Positions 34,446 through 46,500 of a stretch of 64,000 nt of DNA are shown here, in pieces. The DNA comes from Utricularia gibba (lineage: Eukaryota; Streptophyta; Magnoliopsida; Lamiales; Lentibulariaceae), in NCBI GenBank assembly GCA_002189035.1, contig NEEC01000009.1, forward strand, positions 2,542,001 to 2,606,000, read 5' to 3'. The notes under the pieces are model-generated. The model worked only from the letters and a program-made list of their open reading frames with translations. It did no database searches and had not been told where the DNA came from. Within the stretch, counting starts at the first letter, position 1; every line of letters begins with the position of its first letter. A program made the translations under genes and the position numbers.

Positions 34446-37108
34446 CTACAATGTCACACACACCCCACATCTCCTGATATGATCATTCAAAAAATTTACA
34501 TGTTCACACCATAAGCTTCGTACCTGGGGTGGAGCCACTTCCAGCCATGGCTTTGCAGGTCCATTGAAATGTAAAACGGCTGCCCCTTGTAGCTCATGCT
34601 TTTGTAGTTTTGGGTTTTTATAACCCAGACCTGATAGCTGCCATGCTGGTTCGAGGTGATGCACGTGATTCTCAAATGCAAGCAAGGCTGGTGGAAGGAC
34701 TCCGGGTGGACGCCATAGAGCAAACCCGGCGTGCAGATTCTGTAGAATAATGATCATGGGTAGTGTGGATGAGTTTTACTTTCATGAATGAACTTACTCA
34801 CTTGTTTCAGCCATTGATGGTAAGAAGAAGTTATGTCTGTTTTCCTCCATCTTCCAAGGTCAATGATATTTACTCCGAAGAGCCATCTGCGGCTATCTGG
34901 ATCCACCTTGGCTGATATAATTGGGTCGGAATAATTGAAGTAATCTCCGTACTTGTCACCATTTGAGTCAAGGACAGCACCCAGAACATTGCTTTCTAGG
35001 TCCAATTCCCACAAAGGCATCAAGTCGTGTTGAACAATAACATCATCGTCCAATAGCACAACTTTATTCAGGTCTGGGAAAAGCTGGTTATTTAACCAAC
35101 AGGCAGTAGTATGTCATTCTTCACCACGTCTACTAGTAAAAGGGAACAAGTAGAAAATCAGAAATTTAATTACCTCAGGCAGATACATCCGGAGATGGTT
35201 TAAAGGCGAGGTGGCACTCAGACTGAGAAAATCGAGACGATGATCATTTTCTTCCAAAGATAAGTCCTCTATGGTCCTCAGAACCTGGTACTCATGTTTC
35301 CAGAATTGATGCTGAAGCTCTAGCATCTCCTTGATAAGCATATTCATCTCCTGAGGCCAATCATACTGATGCAACCCCTTGATCTCCACAACCGCCGAAG
35401 GGACTTCATTAAGTGCAAACCACGCATGCATAGATGCATACGTTTTCTTGTCAGTCAGAACATGGAACACCAAATTTTCAGGATGTCTTGAAGCATTCAC
35501 GGCAGAAGAAATAACCACAGAAGCAGCCAGGATATTGTCAGTTAAGAGAACTACGTGATGAAAAGAATGGTTTGTCAAGCGATATACATATTGCGGAGGA
35601 AACAAGTCCTTTCGAGCATCGGCATTCGTTGCGTATTCGTCAGCCAACTTCAGTGTTAGGCAGTGAAGACCATTAGGAACCCCACGAGCAGCTAAATACC
35701 AAGTAAAATATTCCCGCAACCTAGCCTTCTTCACCCTGTACTCCATCTCCGAAATCTATAAAAAAAAATTGTAAAAGATCAATAGAACAAAAGCTTAACA
35801 TTTCGCAGAGAAAGTTAGAAAATAATTACCACGGCCTTTATCCCTAAAGCAAGATACTTAATGTCTTGTCCGTTCAGCATCGTATCATGTATAAGATCCC
35901 TAAAATTTTCAGGTCCCAAGTGTGAATTCTTTATTGTAATAACTCCACTCGCATCCGCAACATCGTTGATAGTGATTGCCTCCAGCAAGGTCCTCGTCAA
36001 CTCTTCCCTCACCTGCCCAGATTTGTAATGCAAATAATCATTCACAGAGTCAACATAGAAGAGCATGAACCAGACTCACTATTTTAGAAGAATGCAAAAG
36101 CTACCTATGTCACTACGTGCTATAAAGCTACTTGACTAGGCTAGCAATTTTTTTATACCACGTGTAGATTCACATCATTTAATTTCACTTTAAAGAAATG
36201 CTGAGTTCACCTAACATATCCATCCCAATGCAGCGTATAGTGAACTCATAAATAAACAAAGAGTAGTCAACCAAACACAATTTAATTTCAAACAGTACAC
36301 TTCTTTGAACCTTCAACAATGAAGACATTTATCATTGCTTCCCAAAGTAAAACTATATAGTTATCCATTCTAAAATAAATTGAAGTTCTTTTCACCAAGC
36401 TGGACCACTCATACCAGGCAACAATCATAATTAAAAAAGAGCAACTTCCTAAGCCTTTTCCAACAAACAAACGTATGATCCAGGAATAGGGACAGTGTCG
36501 ACAGCTAAGAATAGATCGAGATGCTTATCCTCTTCTCCGTCCACACAATTTTTACACATTTTTTTCTGAAACTTTACTATAAGAGAAAATTTATGGAACA
36601 AGATTGTGTTGCAAAGAATCAGAATCAGCAAGATTTCTTGAATGAAAATTACTCTAACTTCTGAAATGCGAACTGCAGAGTGGGAATCAAAAAATTAAAT
36701 AACCGGCTTTATCAAGCATTGATGACATTCACATGAATGGTGTACGGCACAACAAGATACGGTTAAAAGTTAAACAAAAAAAAAAAAAAGAGGATTCGGA
36801 ATTTACTCACCGTGGCAGCATCGCTCCCGCCAAAAAACCTCCAGGGTAAACATCCTGCAGATTCGACGATTGAAATTTACAATCTTTATCCCAAAGTACA
36901 AATCAAAAAGAGGGAGATGAACAGAAAAAAAGGGAGGAAAAGTTAAATGAAGATTACTACTCGAAGAAGACAAAGGAGCAGCGGAATCGAGAACCAAAAA
37001 CGCAGACCGTAGAAAGGCAATCGGCAAAATCAGTCCGACCAGCAACCTCACCGTCCGGCGAGAAATCCACCGGAAAACCAGTGTAGGCTGCGAATTCTTC
37101 CACTCCAT
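34446..37108 (-). CDS. Galacturonosyltransferase-like glycosyltransferase (GAUT15-like, GT8)
   Basis: Minus-strand exons: 37108-36961, 36854-36811, 36012-35830, 35755-35174, 35083-34802, 34739-34446 (510 aa). It is a Golgi type II membrane GT8 enzyme of the GAUT clade, acting in pectin or xylan backbone synthesis with UDP-galacturonate. The signal anchor is around 19-40 (TVRLLVGLILPIAFLRSAFLVL). Exon 2 encodes the LPWRFFGGSDAAT block. The catalytic domain has VVLLTDNILAASVVISSAVN, FHVLTDKKTYASMHAWF, KGLHQYDW, and the metal-binding D331-D-D333 in LLDDDVIVQHDLMPLW. It closes with NLHAGFALWRP and HFNGPAKPW. I assign GAUT15 (At3g58790) by resemblance and because it lies in the same Arabidopsis block as neighbours; other GAUTs are possible. 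Confidence 0.88.
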
Positions 37109-38599
37109 CCAGCATCTACGGATGGATTTACATATTCAAGATTAGTGATCCCGCTGCCAACATTTCCGCCAATCGAAAACCTCTGCGTTCACTCATATCC
37201 GGCAAGAAGACTGCTGAACCGAATGAGATCAGGAAAAAAAGCAAGCCACCGACAGAGCCAAAATTGGAAACTCCGAATAGGAATCGGAGGAAAAATGAGA
37301 ACAGAGTAGTTATTGAGCAGCAGAATGCATGGCGGAGGAGAAAAGGATGTGCATCATCACGCACATAGGCAGCAACGTACCTGCGATGTGAATGAAGCAG
37401 AAACAGTAGCAGTTTCAACGCCCACAATTGTCCCGTTGCCGTCGTTTGTACCAAGAAACGGGCCCACCGATGCCGCGTTTCAATGCCCATGGGCCCGATT
37501 CCCAAGCTTTTTCAACGAGCTCTTTCATGGCGCTTCCTTTTCTTTAATCTCGGTGATAAACCAAATAAAAAAATAATCATTTTTATTTATATCATTAAAA
37601 TATGGAAATTTATGTAATTTGGAGGTTAGTTATAGTCTGTAGACCACTCTGTGGGCCCAGTGGGCTTTTGATGGAATCCCGGCAAGTGGTACCTCTACGG
37701 GCAGGTACACAGTATAGCGCATACACCCCCTCCTATTAGCCAACCAACCAACCATTTCTAGTAACGGCCGAGGAGGGTGGGCCCCGATACAAGACTTGGG
37801 AAGGAATTCATGAATTCCATCAAAATTTACCCGAAATTCAAGTGAGATGCAGATTAGATTTGCAGTGCAGATGTTTTTTAAATGAAGTCGTCCGGTTCAT
37901 TTGCGGTTTTTTTTTATTTTTTTTTATTTTTGGTTGGGATGTGCACGTCGGTCCGTGGTGGACACGCACTTGTCACATGGCGGTTGTTGTCCGTAGGACC
38001 GACAAGGCATGTTGCAGGGAACATGGGGACTTGGCAATTTGTGTGTGGAATCAGCGCCATTTCGGGCGGGCACCCTTTCAATGCTATTGCTACCTAACCT
38101 GGACCATTCTCTTTCACCAATGCAACTACCCTTGGGCTTAATTTTCCATCTTGGTATTTGATTTCGAAACAGTATATTATATGTATCAATAATACTCACA
38201 ATTTGTAAGGTATCATAATATTTCTATCGTACTCGTTATAGAAGCGTTCCTTAGGATCCAAAATTTTTTAGAAAGAATGAAAAAAATAATATTAATATAA
38301 TATTAGCATAATTATTTATATGTTTGAATTTCATTTAATTGATATAAGAATTTATAATGATTGTATTTGGAAATGAGAACTTAAGTGGGCCGGACTCATC
38401 AGCCCAATTGGGATGGATATTTCTGTGGAAGCCCAGGAGAGTGGCAGAATAACATCCCAACTGTTCGTTTTCAACCGACAATATTATAGGAACTGTTTTG
38501 TATCTACTGGAATCAACCGTAGATAATCAAACCGGAATCAACATAACCAACACACAATAAGCAATACAAAAGAATTGCATGCACTTCATGTCTCAAGGC
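37109..38599. other. GAUT upstream and PDF1 3' flanks
   Basis: The left part is the 5' leader/promoter of the glycosyltransferase gene, with site II matches near 37448 and 37490. A minus-strand frame at 37128-37490 is probably leader sequence. The rest, including an AT-rich stretch at 38200-38400, has no gene. Confidence 0.4.
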
Positions 38600-39335
38600 T
38601 CAGTACCCGGTCCGGCCCTCGTTCGCCATCTTGAAGACCCTGGCTTGAGCTTCAGCTTCCTGGTTGGATCCCAGAGCCGCGATGAAACTCTCCCTCACTT
38701 GGCTAGTCGTGTATGGAAACCTCCCGTGCACCATGGAGTTCAGAAGAGAAGCCGTCCCTTCCCGGTAGAGCTCCCCGTACCCGTCGCTCCGGGGGTTCGA
38801 AAGCGCCTCCATCAAGTTGGCATTGTGGCTGAACCCCGGCACCGTCGGGATGCCAAACGCGTTGCTGAGTGTCCCCAGCCACCCCGCTAATCCCCACACC
38901 ATCGATGGGTGGTTCTTCCAAAAGCTGCATTCAAAATTAGTTCAAGTAAAACTCCAAAAAAAAGTGTCTGCGTGACTGTGTTGTGCTTCTTCCTTTTCTC
39001 TGAACTTACATGCAAGTGAAAGGAGGAGAGGGTTGCACAGGCGTAGTTGGAGTATACGGGGCAATCACTGGTGTAGTCGGGGTGGTAAAAATGGGCGGAT
39101 TCACGACGACTGGAGTGGGAGTAGGGGTGGTAACAATGGGCGGATTCACTGTGACAGGAGTTGGTATCCCCTGCGTTGGAGTTCCACAGCTTACAGGCGT
39201 CCCATGCTGAGGAGGGTAGTTCGGAATAGGCTCATGGGAGTAGTAATTCTTCTCATCTTCGAAGACAAAGGAGGAAGCCGGCGAAAGAACAAGGACAGCA
39301 GAGCACAAAAGCAGGAACCCTGGCTTCATCTCCAT
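38600..39335 (-). CDS. PDF1: PROTODERMAL FACTOR 1-like proline-rich wall protein
   Basis: Two exons, 39335-39010 and 38924-38600, encode 216 residues. It begins with a signal peptide (MEMKPGFLLLCSAVLVLSPAS), then a Thr/Pro-rich repetitive region (PTPTPVVVNPP, TTPTTPVIAPYTP..), as in an extracellular glycoprotein. The C-terminal domain is the family hallmark: C-x-FWKNHPSMVWGLAGWLGT, then NAFG, YREGTASLLNSM and VRESFIAALGS. PDF1 of Arabidopsis (At2g42840, from memory) is expressed in the L1 layer and epidermis through the L1 box bound by ATML1/PDF2. This copy has a matching L1 box upstream and a TATA at about 39388. The two frames are joined at a clean AT|GTAAG and CAG acceptor. Confidence 0.93.
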
Positions 39336-39387
39336 CGATTCTCCAAGCTCCAAACCGCTGAGTTGAGAAGCAAGCAAGGCCTGCGTC

Positions 39388-39396
39388 ATATATAAA
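39388..39396 (-). promoter_or_regulatory. TATA box of the PDF1 gene
   Basis: On the minus strand this reads TTTATATA, 53 to 61 bases before the PDF1 ATG at 39335. Position and sequence suit a TATA box. Confidence 0.5.
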
Positions 39397-39935
39397 GAAT
39401 CAAGAAGCTTGGCGTGAATTAAATGGAAGCTGGTCACCAAGTATGCAGTTGGTTGCGGTTGCTGCGGGTGCATTCAACAGCACTTGCGCATTATAAGGCC
39501 ATTGTTTGGCTTTTCCTCACTATTGTGATATTATTTGAAACCGATACATCATGTACTTGAAATCCGTGTCTTTCCTTATTATATGAAAAAAAATTAAAAA
39601 AACATTTATATTTTAACATAAATTACAGAAAATATAACCTATGTTTTATTACAAGTAAATGATTTTTCATCCATATTTGTGTTTAGTAGGTGGATTTAGC
39701 AATTAGGGTTTTAGCGGACTAGGGCTGCGCCGTCTAACCCTAATCAGATTTAGCAATGAGGGTAATACGCGACCCCAAATGGAAATAATGTTGTAGGCGG
39801 TATCTCTAATTTGTTATTTAATATTATTTCAAATCATTTCAAGTCTTCATTACAACATCATTCAATTCCAAGACACGTATAAGGTGGAGGGTTGAACCGC
39901 TAGCTGCAATTGAATTTATGTTTTGGTCGTACAAG

Positions 39936-39943
39936 TAAATGCA
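39936..39943 (+). promoter_or_regulatory. L1 box (TAAATGCA) upstream of PDF1
   Basis: This is an exact match to the L1-box consensus TAAATGYA, the ATML1/PDF2 homeodomain site needed for PDF1 expression in the outermost meristem layer. It lies about 600 bases upstream of the PDF1 ATG, in the opposite orientation to the gene. The eight-base match is not unlikely by chance in AT-rich DNA; the tie to PDF1 makes it interesting. Confidence 0.45.
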
Positions 39944-41083
39944 ACGCGCATCAATGGTTAAAAAAAATTGTTACTTATATTATAAGAATGCGTTTGATAA
40001 GATAATTTAATTAATAGTGTATTTAAATAAATATATGACTATTAAGGATTGTATAAATATTGAAAAACACGTCTATTAAATCGACATAATTATCAATATA
40101 ACATTATATGATAAAGTTACATGTTCACACAACTAAGATCTTGCTTGTTTGAAAATATTGGTATTATATTAATTAAAATGTATTTGCTACCAAGCATATT
40201 ATACGTATTTTCTATTCAACTAAAATATGTATTATTTGGGTATATCTAATTTTGTATTGAATTGATGTAATCTTGAGAAAAAAAATCATCTCATGTTATT
40301 TTTATTATTCGATGTGGAATAAAACAGTGATGTTACCGGCGATGTGGGGCTCGGCGGTTTGATGATTATTGATAGGCATAATTGGAGGCGTAACGAGACA
40401 CCGGCGGCGGCGGCATAAACCGGAGTTTTGAAAAATTTAAAATAAAAAAAAAGGGGAGTAAATGGGTGCGAACTGCGACAGAAGAGTTGGTGAAGACACC
40501 AACGCCGCAAACCCTAACATTCAATGATTTGTGAAGTCACGCACTCACACTACATGACCCGGTTTTCTTTATGGTGCCAAACCGCGTGGACCGGACCGGT
40601 GAATTGATGGTAACCCACCCTTTTCTTTCAATTATTTTTCCAATAAGAAAAATATAAATTCACATTAAATAACCATACCAATCATTTTTTTTAAATTGTG
40701 TAAGAGTTCGTTTGATAGTAAAGTAAGTATAATGTAATTATGTATGTATATATTTATTTGTAAAATATATCATAAATTATGTGTTTGATATCTGAAATAG
40801 AGATATAGGATATAATAATCAAAAGTGTATAAATGAGAAAAGATGTACTAATATAGATATAATTAGTCTTTCATCTATTTTTATATATTATTTAAATGGA
40901 GTGTATGAGTAGTATAATGATACAAGATTGACATATACATGTTAACTAATTAATTTATATGAAAAATTAAGTATAAATATTCTATAATATAGTAACAAAC
41001 ATCTTGTAAAAAACATGTTCATATATTAGGGAGACGATTTAATTTAATTTTCGATATGAAATTATTAATTTTAAAAAGGTTAA

Positions 41084-41117
41084 TGGGCCTGTGGCTCATT
41101 CTCTTATTGGTTGGGCC
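41084..41117 (+). promoter_or_regulatory. Two site II elements upstream of the EF-hand gene
   Basis: TGGGCC at 41084-41089 and 41112-41117, same orientation, 230-265 bases before the ATG at 41349. Such pairs are typical of plant core promoters controlled by TCP factors. Confidence 0.4.
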
Positions 41118-41348
41118 TAGGCACCGACTATTGACAGCAGGGCTTAGCTGTCATCTGCTGAGAGAAGAAAGTGGGGAGGAAGCTTCCATTGGAAACTGGA
41201 TGGAAGTTTCAACCCTCCGATGGCATTCTTCCTCCGCTTCCTCGCAACGCATCCATTCGCCATCTATATTTCCCCGCTCCGCTGTGCTTCGTTCCTAAGT
41301 ATTACCCTGTGGAGCGCGGAGACTCGGGATTTGTTGATTTAGCATTCG

Positions 41349-41705
41349 ATGGATTCCGGTGATTGTGTTGACTTTCAAGACTTGCTGCCTGTGATGGCGG
41401 AGAAGCTCGGCGGGGATGCGTTGATCGGGGAATTGTGTAACGGGTTTCGATTATTGATGGATCCGGATAGAGGAGTCATCACTTTCGACAGTCTGAGAAA
41501 GAACGCTGCTTTGTATGGGCTGCAGGATTTGAGCGCTGACGAGCTTCGTGGGATGATCGAAGAAGGCGATTTTGATGGGGATGGAGCGTTGAGCCAGATG
41601 GAGTTTTGCGTTTTGATGTTCAGATTAAGCCCGGAATTGATGGACGAGTGCCGGTGGTTGCTGGGAGAGTCGCTTCAAGGGGAAGGATTCCCCTGTTTCT
41701 ATTAA
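41349..41705 (+). CDS. Single EF-hand calcium-binding protein (KIC / PBP1 type)
   Basis: A single exon of 118 residues. The sequence aligns with Arabidopsis KIC and PINOID-BINDING PROTEIN 1, cytosolic calcium sensors that bind, respectively, the kinesin-like KCBP and the auxin-related kinase PINOID. Visible blocks are DLLPVMAEKLGG, ELCNGFRLLMDPDRGVITFDSLR, and an EF-hand loop with Asp at 74, 76 and 78 and Glu at 85 (DFDGDGALSQME), followed by FCVLMFRLSPELM. The loop is canonical, so Ca2+ binding is likely. The second half-hand (about 38-49) is degenerate, as in this family. Two site II elements lie upstream. KIC and PBP1 cannot be separated with certainty. Confidence 0.9.
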   Translation: MDSGDCVDFQDLLPVMAEKLGGDALIGELCNGFRLLMDPDRGVITFDSLRKNAALYGLQDLSADELRGMIEEGDFDGDGALSQMEFCVLMFRLSPELMDECRWLLGESLQGEGFPCFY

Positions 41706-42676
41706 CGTTGCTCTTGATTCTTGTACTTGCGAAATTGACTGGTTATCCCCTGTAACGGCTATTTTTGTTCCGTCGGAATTCCAGAAGATGACCGACCGTT
41801 ATCGCCTCATGTTTCGTTGATCTCTTGTATGTTTCAGCGTCTCCGTCGTCTCCATTCTCTACCCAAACGTCTCCTCTCGGGATCTCCAACATTCGTAGAG
41901 ATCCCCGGGATCGACGCCCGATTGATCCTTGATCCTGATTTTCAGGTTACAGAAACGAGAGCTTTCTCGTTCATTTTTGGATTGAATGACTGTGTCGATG
42001 CTTTGAATGCGTAAAAAGGCAAGATCGTGCATAGACAGATTTCTGTGAAAAAGTGCATCCCAATTTCAATTCTTGGCTGCGGAATTGGGGTTGTGCCCCA
42101 ACTCCCATCCCCAATCGATTTCGTGAAATTTGAGTCTTGGCTTTGGATTATTTCTTCTAGCTGTGATCCTGAATCCCCTGCGCGAACTCCTCAGAGGATG
42201 GGTTAACTTCCTGCGATGAAGTCACTCGTTTGGATTGTCGGAATCTTGTCATCGGAGATGGGTTCTTTTTTTTTTTCAATGGCAAGTGCTGTTGATTATC
42301 TGTAATGACGATCCTAAGGTTCTTGGTGAAGGATGTAGGCTTGCACCGCCCTTCTTTATCAAGCTATTCTTTTGCCTCCTATCTCCGATCACATGTCCGA
42401 TGGAGCCGCAGAAGGGACTCCCTCTCAATGGTCCAAGTGTGATCGGAGCTTGCCACTCGCTTTGAATGATAGCAATGAACTTGACTTCTTGTGGATGGCG
42501 TTGATTCTTCTCTGCTATTGAATGTGTGATAATTGTTGAACTCCAGCACTTGTAGCCTGTCTGAAAGTTGGATATTGAATTCAGACTGGTCAGGCTTGGT
42601 GTCTGAATTATTGCATTACAAATAAAGATTATTTTATTGGAAAAAGAAGAAGGAAAAACGCATCATCCATGAATCC
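41706..42676. other. Spacer between the EF-hand and DUF3007 genes
   Basis: This holds the 3' flank of the first gene and the promoter of the next. Frames at 41817-42014 and 42235-42465 have no recognisable content. Confidence 0.4.
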
Positions 42677-43276
42677 ATGAATTTGGTCCATTCGCGTTCC
42701 CACTCTCCAATGGCTGCTACGCCTTACGCGTGCGCCGTCTTCTTCCCCAACAACATCCCAATTCACTCTCTGGGTTCATCACTTTTTCCGATTCAGCCAA
42801 AGAAATACGCCCCGGGCTTATCCATTTCCCGGACAATCGCAAAGCGCCACTCAACAACCCCAAGGTTCAGCGGTTCCCCAGCCCCAGAAAACCAGAACTC
42901 TCCACCCCCTTTCGGGTACACCAGAAAAGATGTGCTGTTAATCGGACTGGGAGTTACAGTCGCCGGGATTGCGCTGAAGAGCGGATTGGAGTATTTGGGA
43001 TTTGATTCTCTCAAGGCAGGGAATGTGGTTCAGCTCGTGCTGGTGTTGGGCCTCACTGTTGGCTGGATTTCAACATACATTTTCAGGGTGTCAAACAAGG
43101 AAATGACATATGCACAGCAGTTGAGGGATTATGAAGAGAAAGTGATGGAGAAAAGACTGGATAGTTTGACAGAAGCAGAACTGGAAGCATTGCTTGAGCA
43201 GGTGGAGGAAGAGAAGAGAAGGCTTGGGATTGGTGGTGGTCCTGAGGATGCCAAGAGTAGTAAAACAACACCATGA
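42677..43276 (+). CDS. Chloroplast DUF3007 membrane protein
   Basis: A single exon of 199 residues from ATG 42677; a start at 42710 (MAATPYACAVFF) gives 188 and is equally plausible. The N-terminal 75 residues are rich in Ser, Pro and Arg with few acidic residues, as in a plastid transit peptide. The domain begins RKDVLLIGLGVTVAGIALKSG and has two hydrophobic stretches (DVLLIGLGVTVAGIAL; VVQLVLVLGLTVGWISTYIF). A conserved MTYAQQLRDYEEKVMEKRLDSLTEAELEALL helix follows. This is DUF3007, shared by cyanobacteria and plastids, so a thylakoid or envelope protein is likely. Function is not known. It is tail-to-tail with the pyrophosphatase gene. Confidence 0.88.
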   Translation: MNLVHSRSHSPMAATPYACAVFFPNNIPIHSLGSSLFPIQPKKYAPGLSISRTIAKRHSTTPRFSGSPAPENQNSPPPFGYTRKDVLLIGLGVTVAGIALKSGLEYLGFDSLKAGNVVQLVLVLGLTVGWISTYIFRVSNKEMTYAQQLRDYEEKVMEKRLDSLTEAELEALLEQVEEEKRRLGIGGGPEDAKSSKTTP

Positions 43277-43592
43277 GATCATCATGGTACTGGTAGTGTG
43301 CTTCTGGCTGGTTTGCCTCTCTGTATTCAATTGGCATATTGTAATGAACTGTGCTGCTTCCATCTATGTCTATAGTAGTCGCTGCTGCTGTTCATTGTCA
43401 TGCATAAAACACACAATTACAAAGTAGAATGATGTTGAGAGTAATGAATAGACAAGGAACTGTTACTCGGAGAAGAGAAGGCAAAAATCTCATGCTGTTA
43501 TTCAACAACAACAAAAAGAAGTATAAGTTAGTAGCAACACCACCGACTGAATCCATTTTGAGGGCGATCATCGATCATCTGTGGCATGTGAT
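43277..43592. other. Convergent 3' flanks of the DUF3007 and pyrophosphatase genes
   Basis: 316 bases between stop codons, containing both 3' UTRs. No other feature is seen. Confidence 0.5.
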
Positions 43593-46500
43593 TTACAAGA
43601 ATACAGGAGCCATCACAAGAGTAATGGTCGCCAGCAGCTTGATCAGAACATGGAGCGACGGCCCCGCTGTGTCCTTGAAGGGATCTCCCACACTGTAATC
43701 AGAAATCATCCCATGTTCTCAATCATCAGACTGGTATTGTCTAGGAGGTGCAGTAGCTAATGTGATGCAATGTGTAATAAGTATGAGGTGCTTACGTATC
43801 ACCGGTGATAGCCGCTTTGTGACAATCGCTCCCTTTGCCGCCGAGTGCACCTGTTTCTATGTACTTCTTGGCATTATCCCAGGCACCTCCCGCGGTGTTG
43901 AGGAAAAGGGCCATGAGGATACCAGACACAGTTGCAAACATAAGCATTGAAGCCACCACTTTCGCACCTAGCAGAGGATGCCCAGTGTAGGAACCGAGTA
44001 CTCGAAATGAAAAGCCTATGTGAAGGAAATAAGTTAGGTTTATGCTTATGCTGATGCAGTTACAAATTAGATCCAACGTATTTTGAAAGGAGAACCCACC
44101 AACAACGATAGGTGATACGATAGCTAGAGCACCGGGCTTTACCATCTCCCGTAAGGAAGCAGATGCAACAATTGAGACGCACCGATTATAATCAGGTTTC
44201 TCCTTGTAATCCTGAAAGCACATGGGTGATATCAGACGCTGCAGTGACAAACTATTTTACATGCCATGAAAGCTTCTAATCAGAGACAGAATCACACAGA
44301 CCATGATGCCTGGCCTCTCAATGAACTGCCGCCTTACTTCAGTAACCACTTCCTGAGCAGTTCTCCCTACAGCAGCACAGGCCCATGCACTGAATAGAAA
44401 TATAAGCATCGAGCCTAGCAGTCCACCAACAAAAACTTCAGGAATGGCAATATCAACCTGCAAAAAAGCTTTCTGAGGAAATATAGCTTGAAGCATAACT
44501 GGTAAGCAACTTTAAATGAACAATAAACAATGTACAGGAGCTAAAAAGGACCACACTTGGACGCTGGAAGATAAACGATGCCTACTTGGTTAAAAGGCAC
44601 TTGCGCAAAAGATGCAACTTCATCCATGTAAGCACTAAAAAGGAGAAAAGACGCCAATGCTGCAGACCCAATTGCAAATCCCTTTGTTGTAGCTTTTGTT
44701 GTATTTCCAACAGCATCAAGAACATCAGTAATCTCTCTCACGCTTTCAGGCTATATGGTTGGGGTGTGCAGCACAAAAATAAACACCATGGTGAAAAAAA
44801 AGAAAATAAAACTTGGTATTGAGTAGATAGTGAAGATTTAATACCTGCTGACTCATTTCCGCAATGCCACCGGCATTATCAGCTATTGGCCCAAACATGT
44901 CCATTGTGAGCACATAAGCTGCCGTGCTGAGCATTCCCATAGTAGCAACAGCCGTTCCAAACAAGCCCCCAGTAGGATTTCCAGACTCATCTACAAGTCC
45001 TGAAGACTGGCCAAGCCAAAATGCAGAAACAATAGAAATGCTGATGACGAGAACAGGAAGAGCTGTTGACTCTAGACCCAGACTAACTCCAGCTATTATA
45101 TTAGTCCCATGACCTGTGGAGCTAGCAAGGGCTAGTGTTCGCACAGGCTCATGCTTATAATCTGTGTAATACATTGTGATCCAGACAAAGATATAAGCTG
45201 TCATTATCCCCACTAGGCCGCACAAGGCAAAACTGAACCAAGCAGACGGTGCTTGTTCGGTGTAGAGCATCCAGCGTGTTGACTATGAAAACAACAGAGA
45301 AAGTTGATTAATAAGATAGCAAAGTTTGTAAAACATGAAGCAATGCAGCATCATAAAGTGATGAAGGGAGGCACTGAAGACAGTACAATTTTAGAGTCCA
45401 TAAGAATAAGATCAAGAAGAGAGAAATCGTTTGTAAGGTCATTACCAAACCAAAGGTTAGCACAGCTAACATGACTGTAACAGAGTACCCTCGCTGAAGA
45501 ACTGCCATTGGATCATCTGTGATCGTAGGCCCTCCGGATTCATGTTTATTTCGAGTAGTAAAGATGCCAATTGATGATATGATAAGGTCAAATGAGTGCA
45601 CAACCAGAGGAAAGAGGATGAAGCCTGATGGATCTGCAATTTTAACAGGGAAACTCATGATCCAATCACAATTTTCCAAAGCTGTCGAGTACAAGTAGCC
45701 AGAAATAATGAACGTTCTTTTATGAAATATCATATAAACACAGAGAAATAATCTCTTACCATCAATTTTACAGCGTTTTGCCATTGTCCCACCTAGTATC
45801 ATTGCACTAATTATTTCAGCAGCAATGCTTTCAAAAAGATCAGCACCTCGAGCAGCACAATCACCAACATTGTCACCAACCTTCATGTTGTAAATTGTGA
45901 ACATATTACAGTAGTGTTGAAAAAACACTATTAGAGAAGTATAATGAAAGTTTTAGCATTCGCAACTTTCCACATGAACAGATGGTCCTATTAATATATT
46001 TGATCACAAAAAGAAAGGTAAGAAGTGGAAGAATACTTTACCAGATCAGCAATAACACCAGGGTTGCGTGGATCATCTTCAGGAATACCCTGTTCTACCT
46101 TTCCAACCAGGTCAGCACCAACATCAGCCGCCTTTGTATAAATTCCACCACCCAGCTGAGCAAAAAGTGCAACAAATGAAGCGCCAAATCCATATCCAAC
46201 AAGGAGAAGAGGCACTGGAAATGAAACAAGGAGACAAATCATTAACCACGGCAAGAAGTAGTACCGATAGTGAAAGTTGTAGCACAGACTAATATGCAAA
46301 CAAAACTTACATTCCGTAACCTTCATGGAACCAGGAAAATCTACACCCAGCCATACATAAAAGGTAGAATAAAGAATAGAAATTCCAAGGACCGCCATTC
46401 CAACTACTACCAAAGCAGAAAAACCACCAGCACGAACAGCAATCTGCCAAAGATTCACCACAGTAAATAGAGATGAAAGGCACCCCAAGTATCAAAGCAA

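Larger units (their letters stand above)
39336..41348. other. Divergent spacer between PDF1 and the EF-hand gene
   Basis: AT-rich DNA with PDF1 regulatory motifs on the left and two TGGGCC elements (41084-41089, 41112-41117) before the EF-hand gene. The short minus-strand frame at 40286-40510 is not recognisable. No gene is called. Confidence 0.45.

Noticed and set aside
37128-37490. 125-codon minus-strand frame upstream of the GAUT gene
   Set aside because: It lies in the leader/promoter region, its longest form uses a non-ATG initiator, and it shows no family motif.
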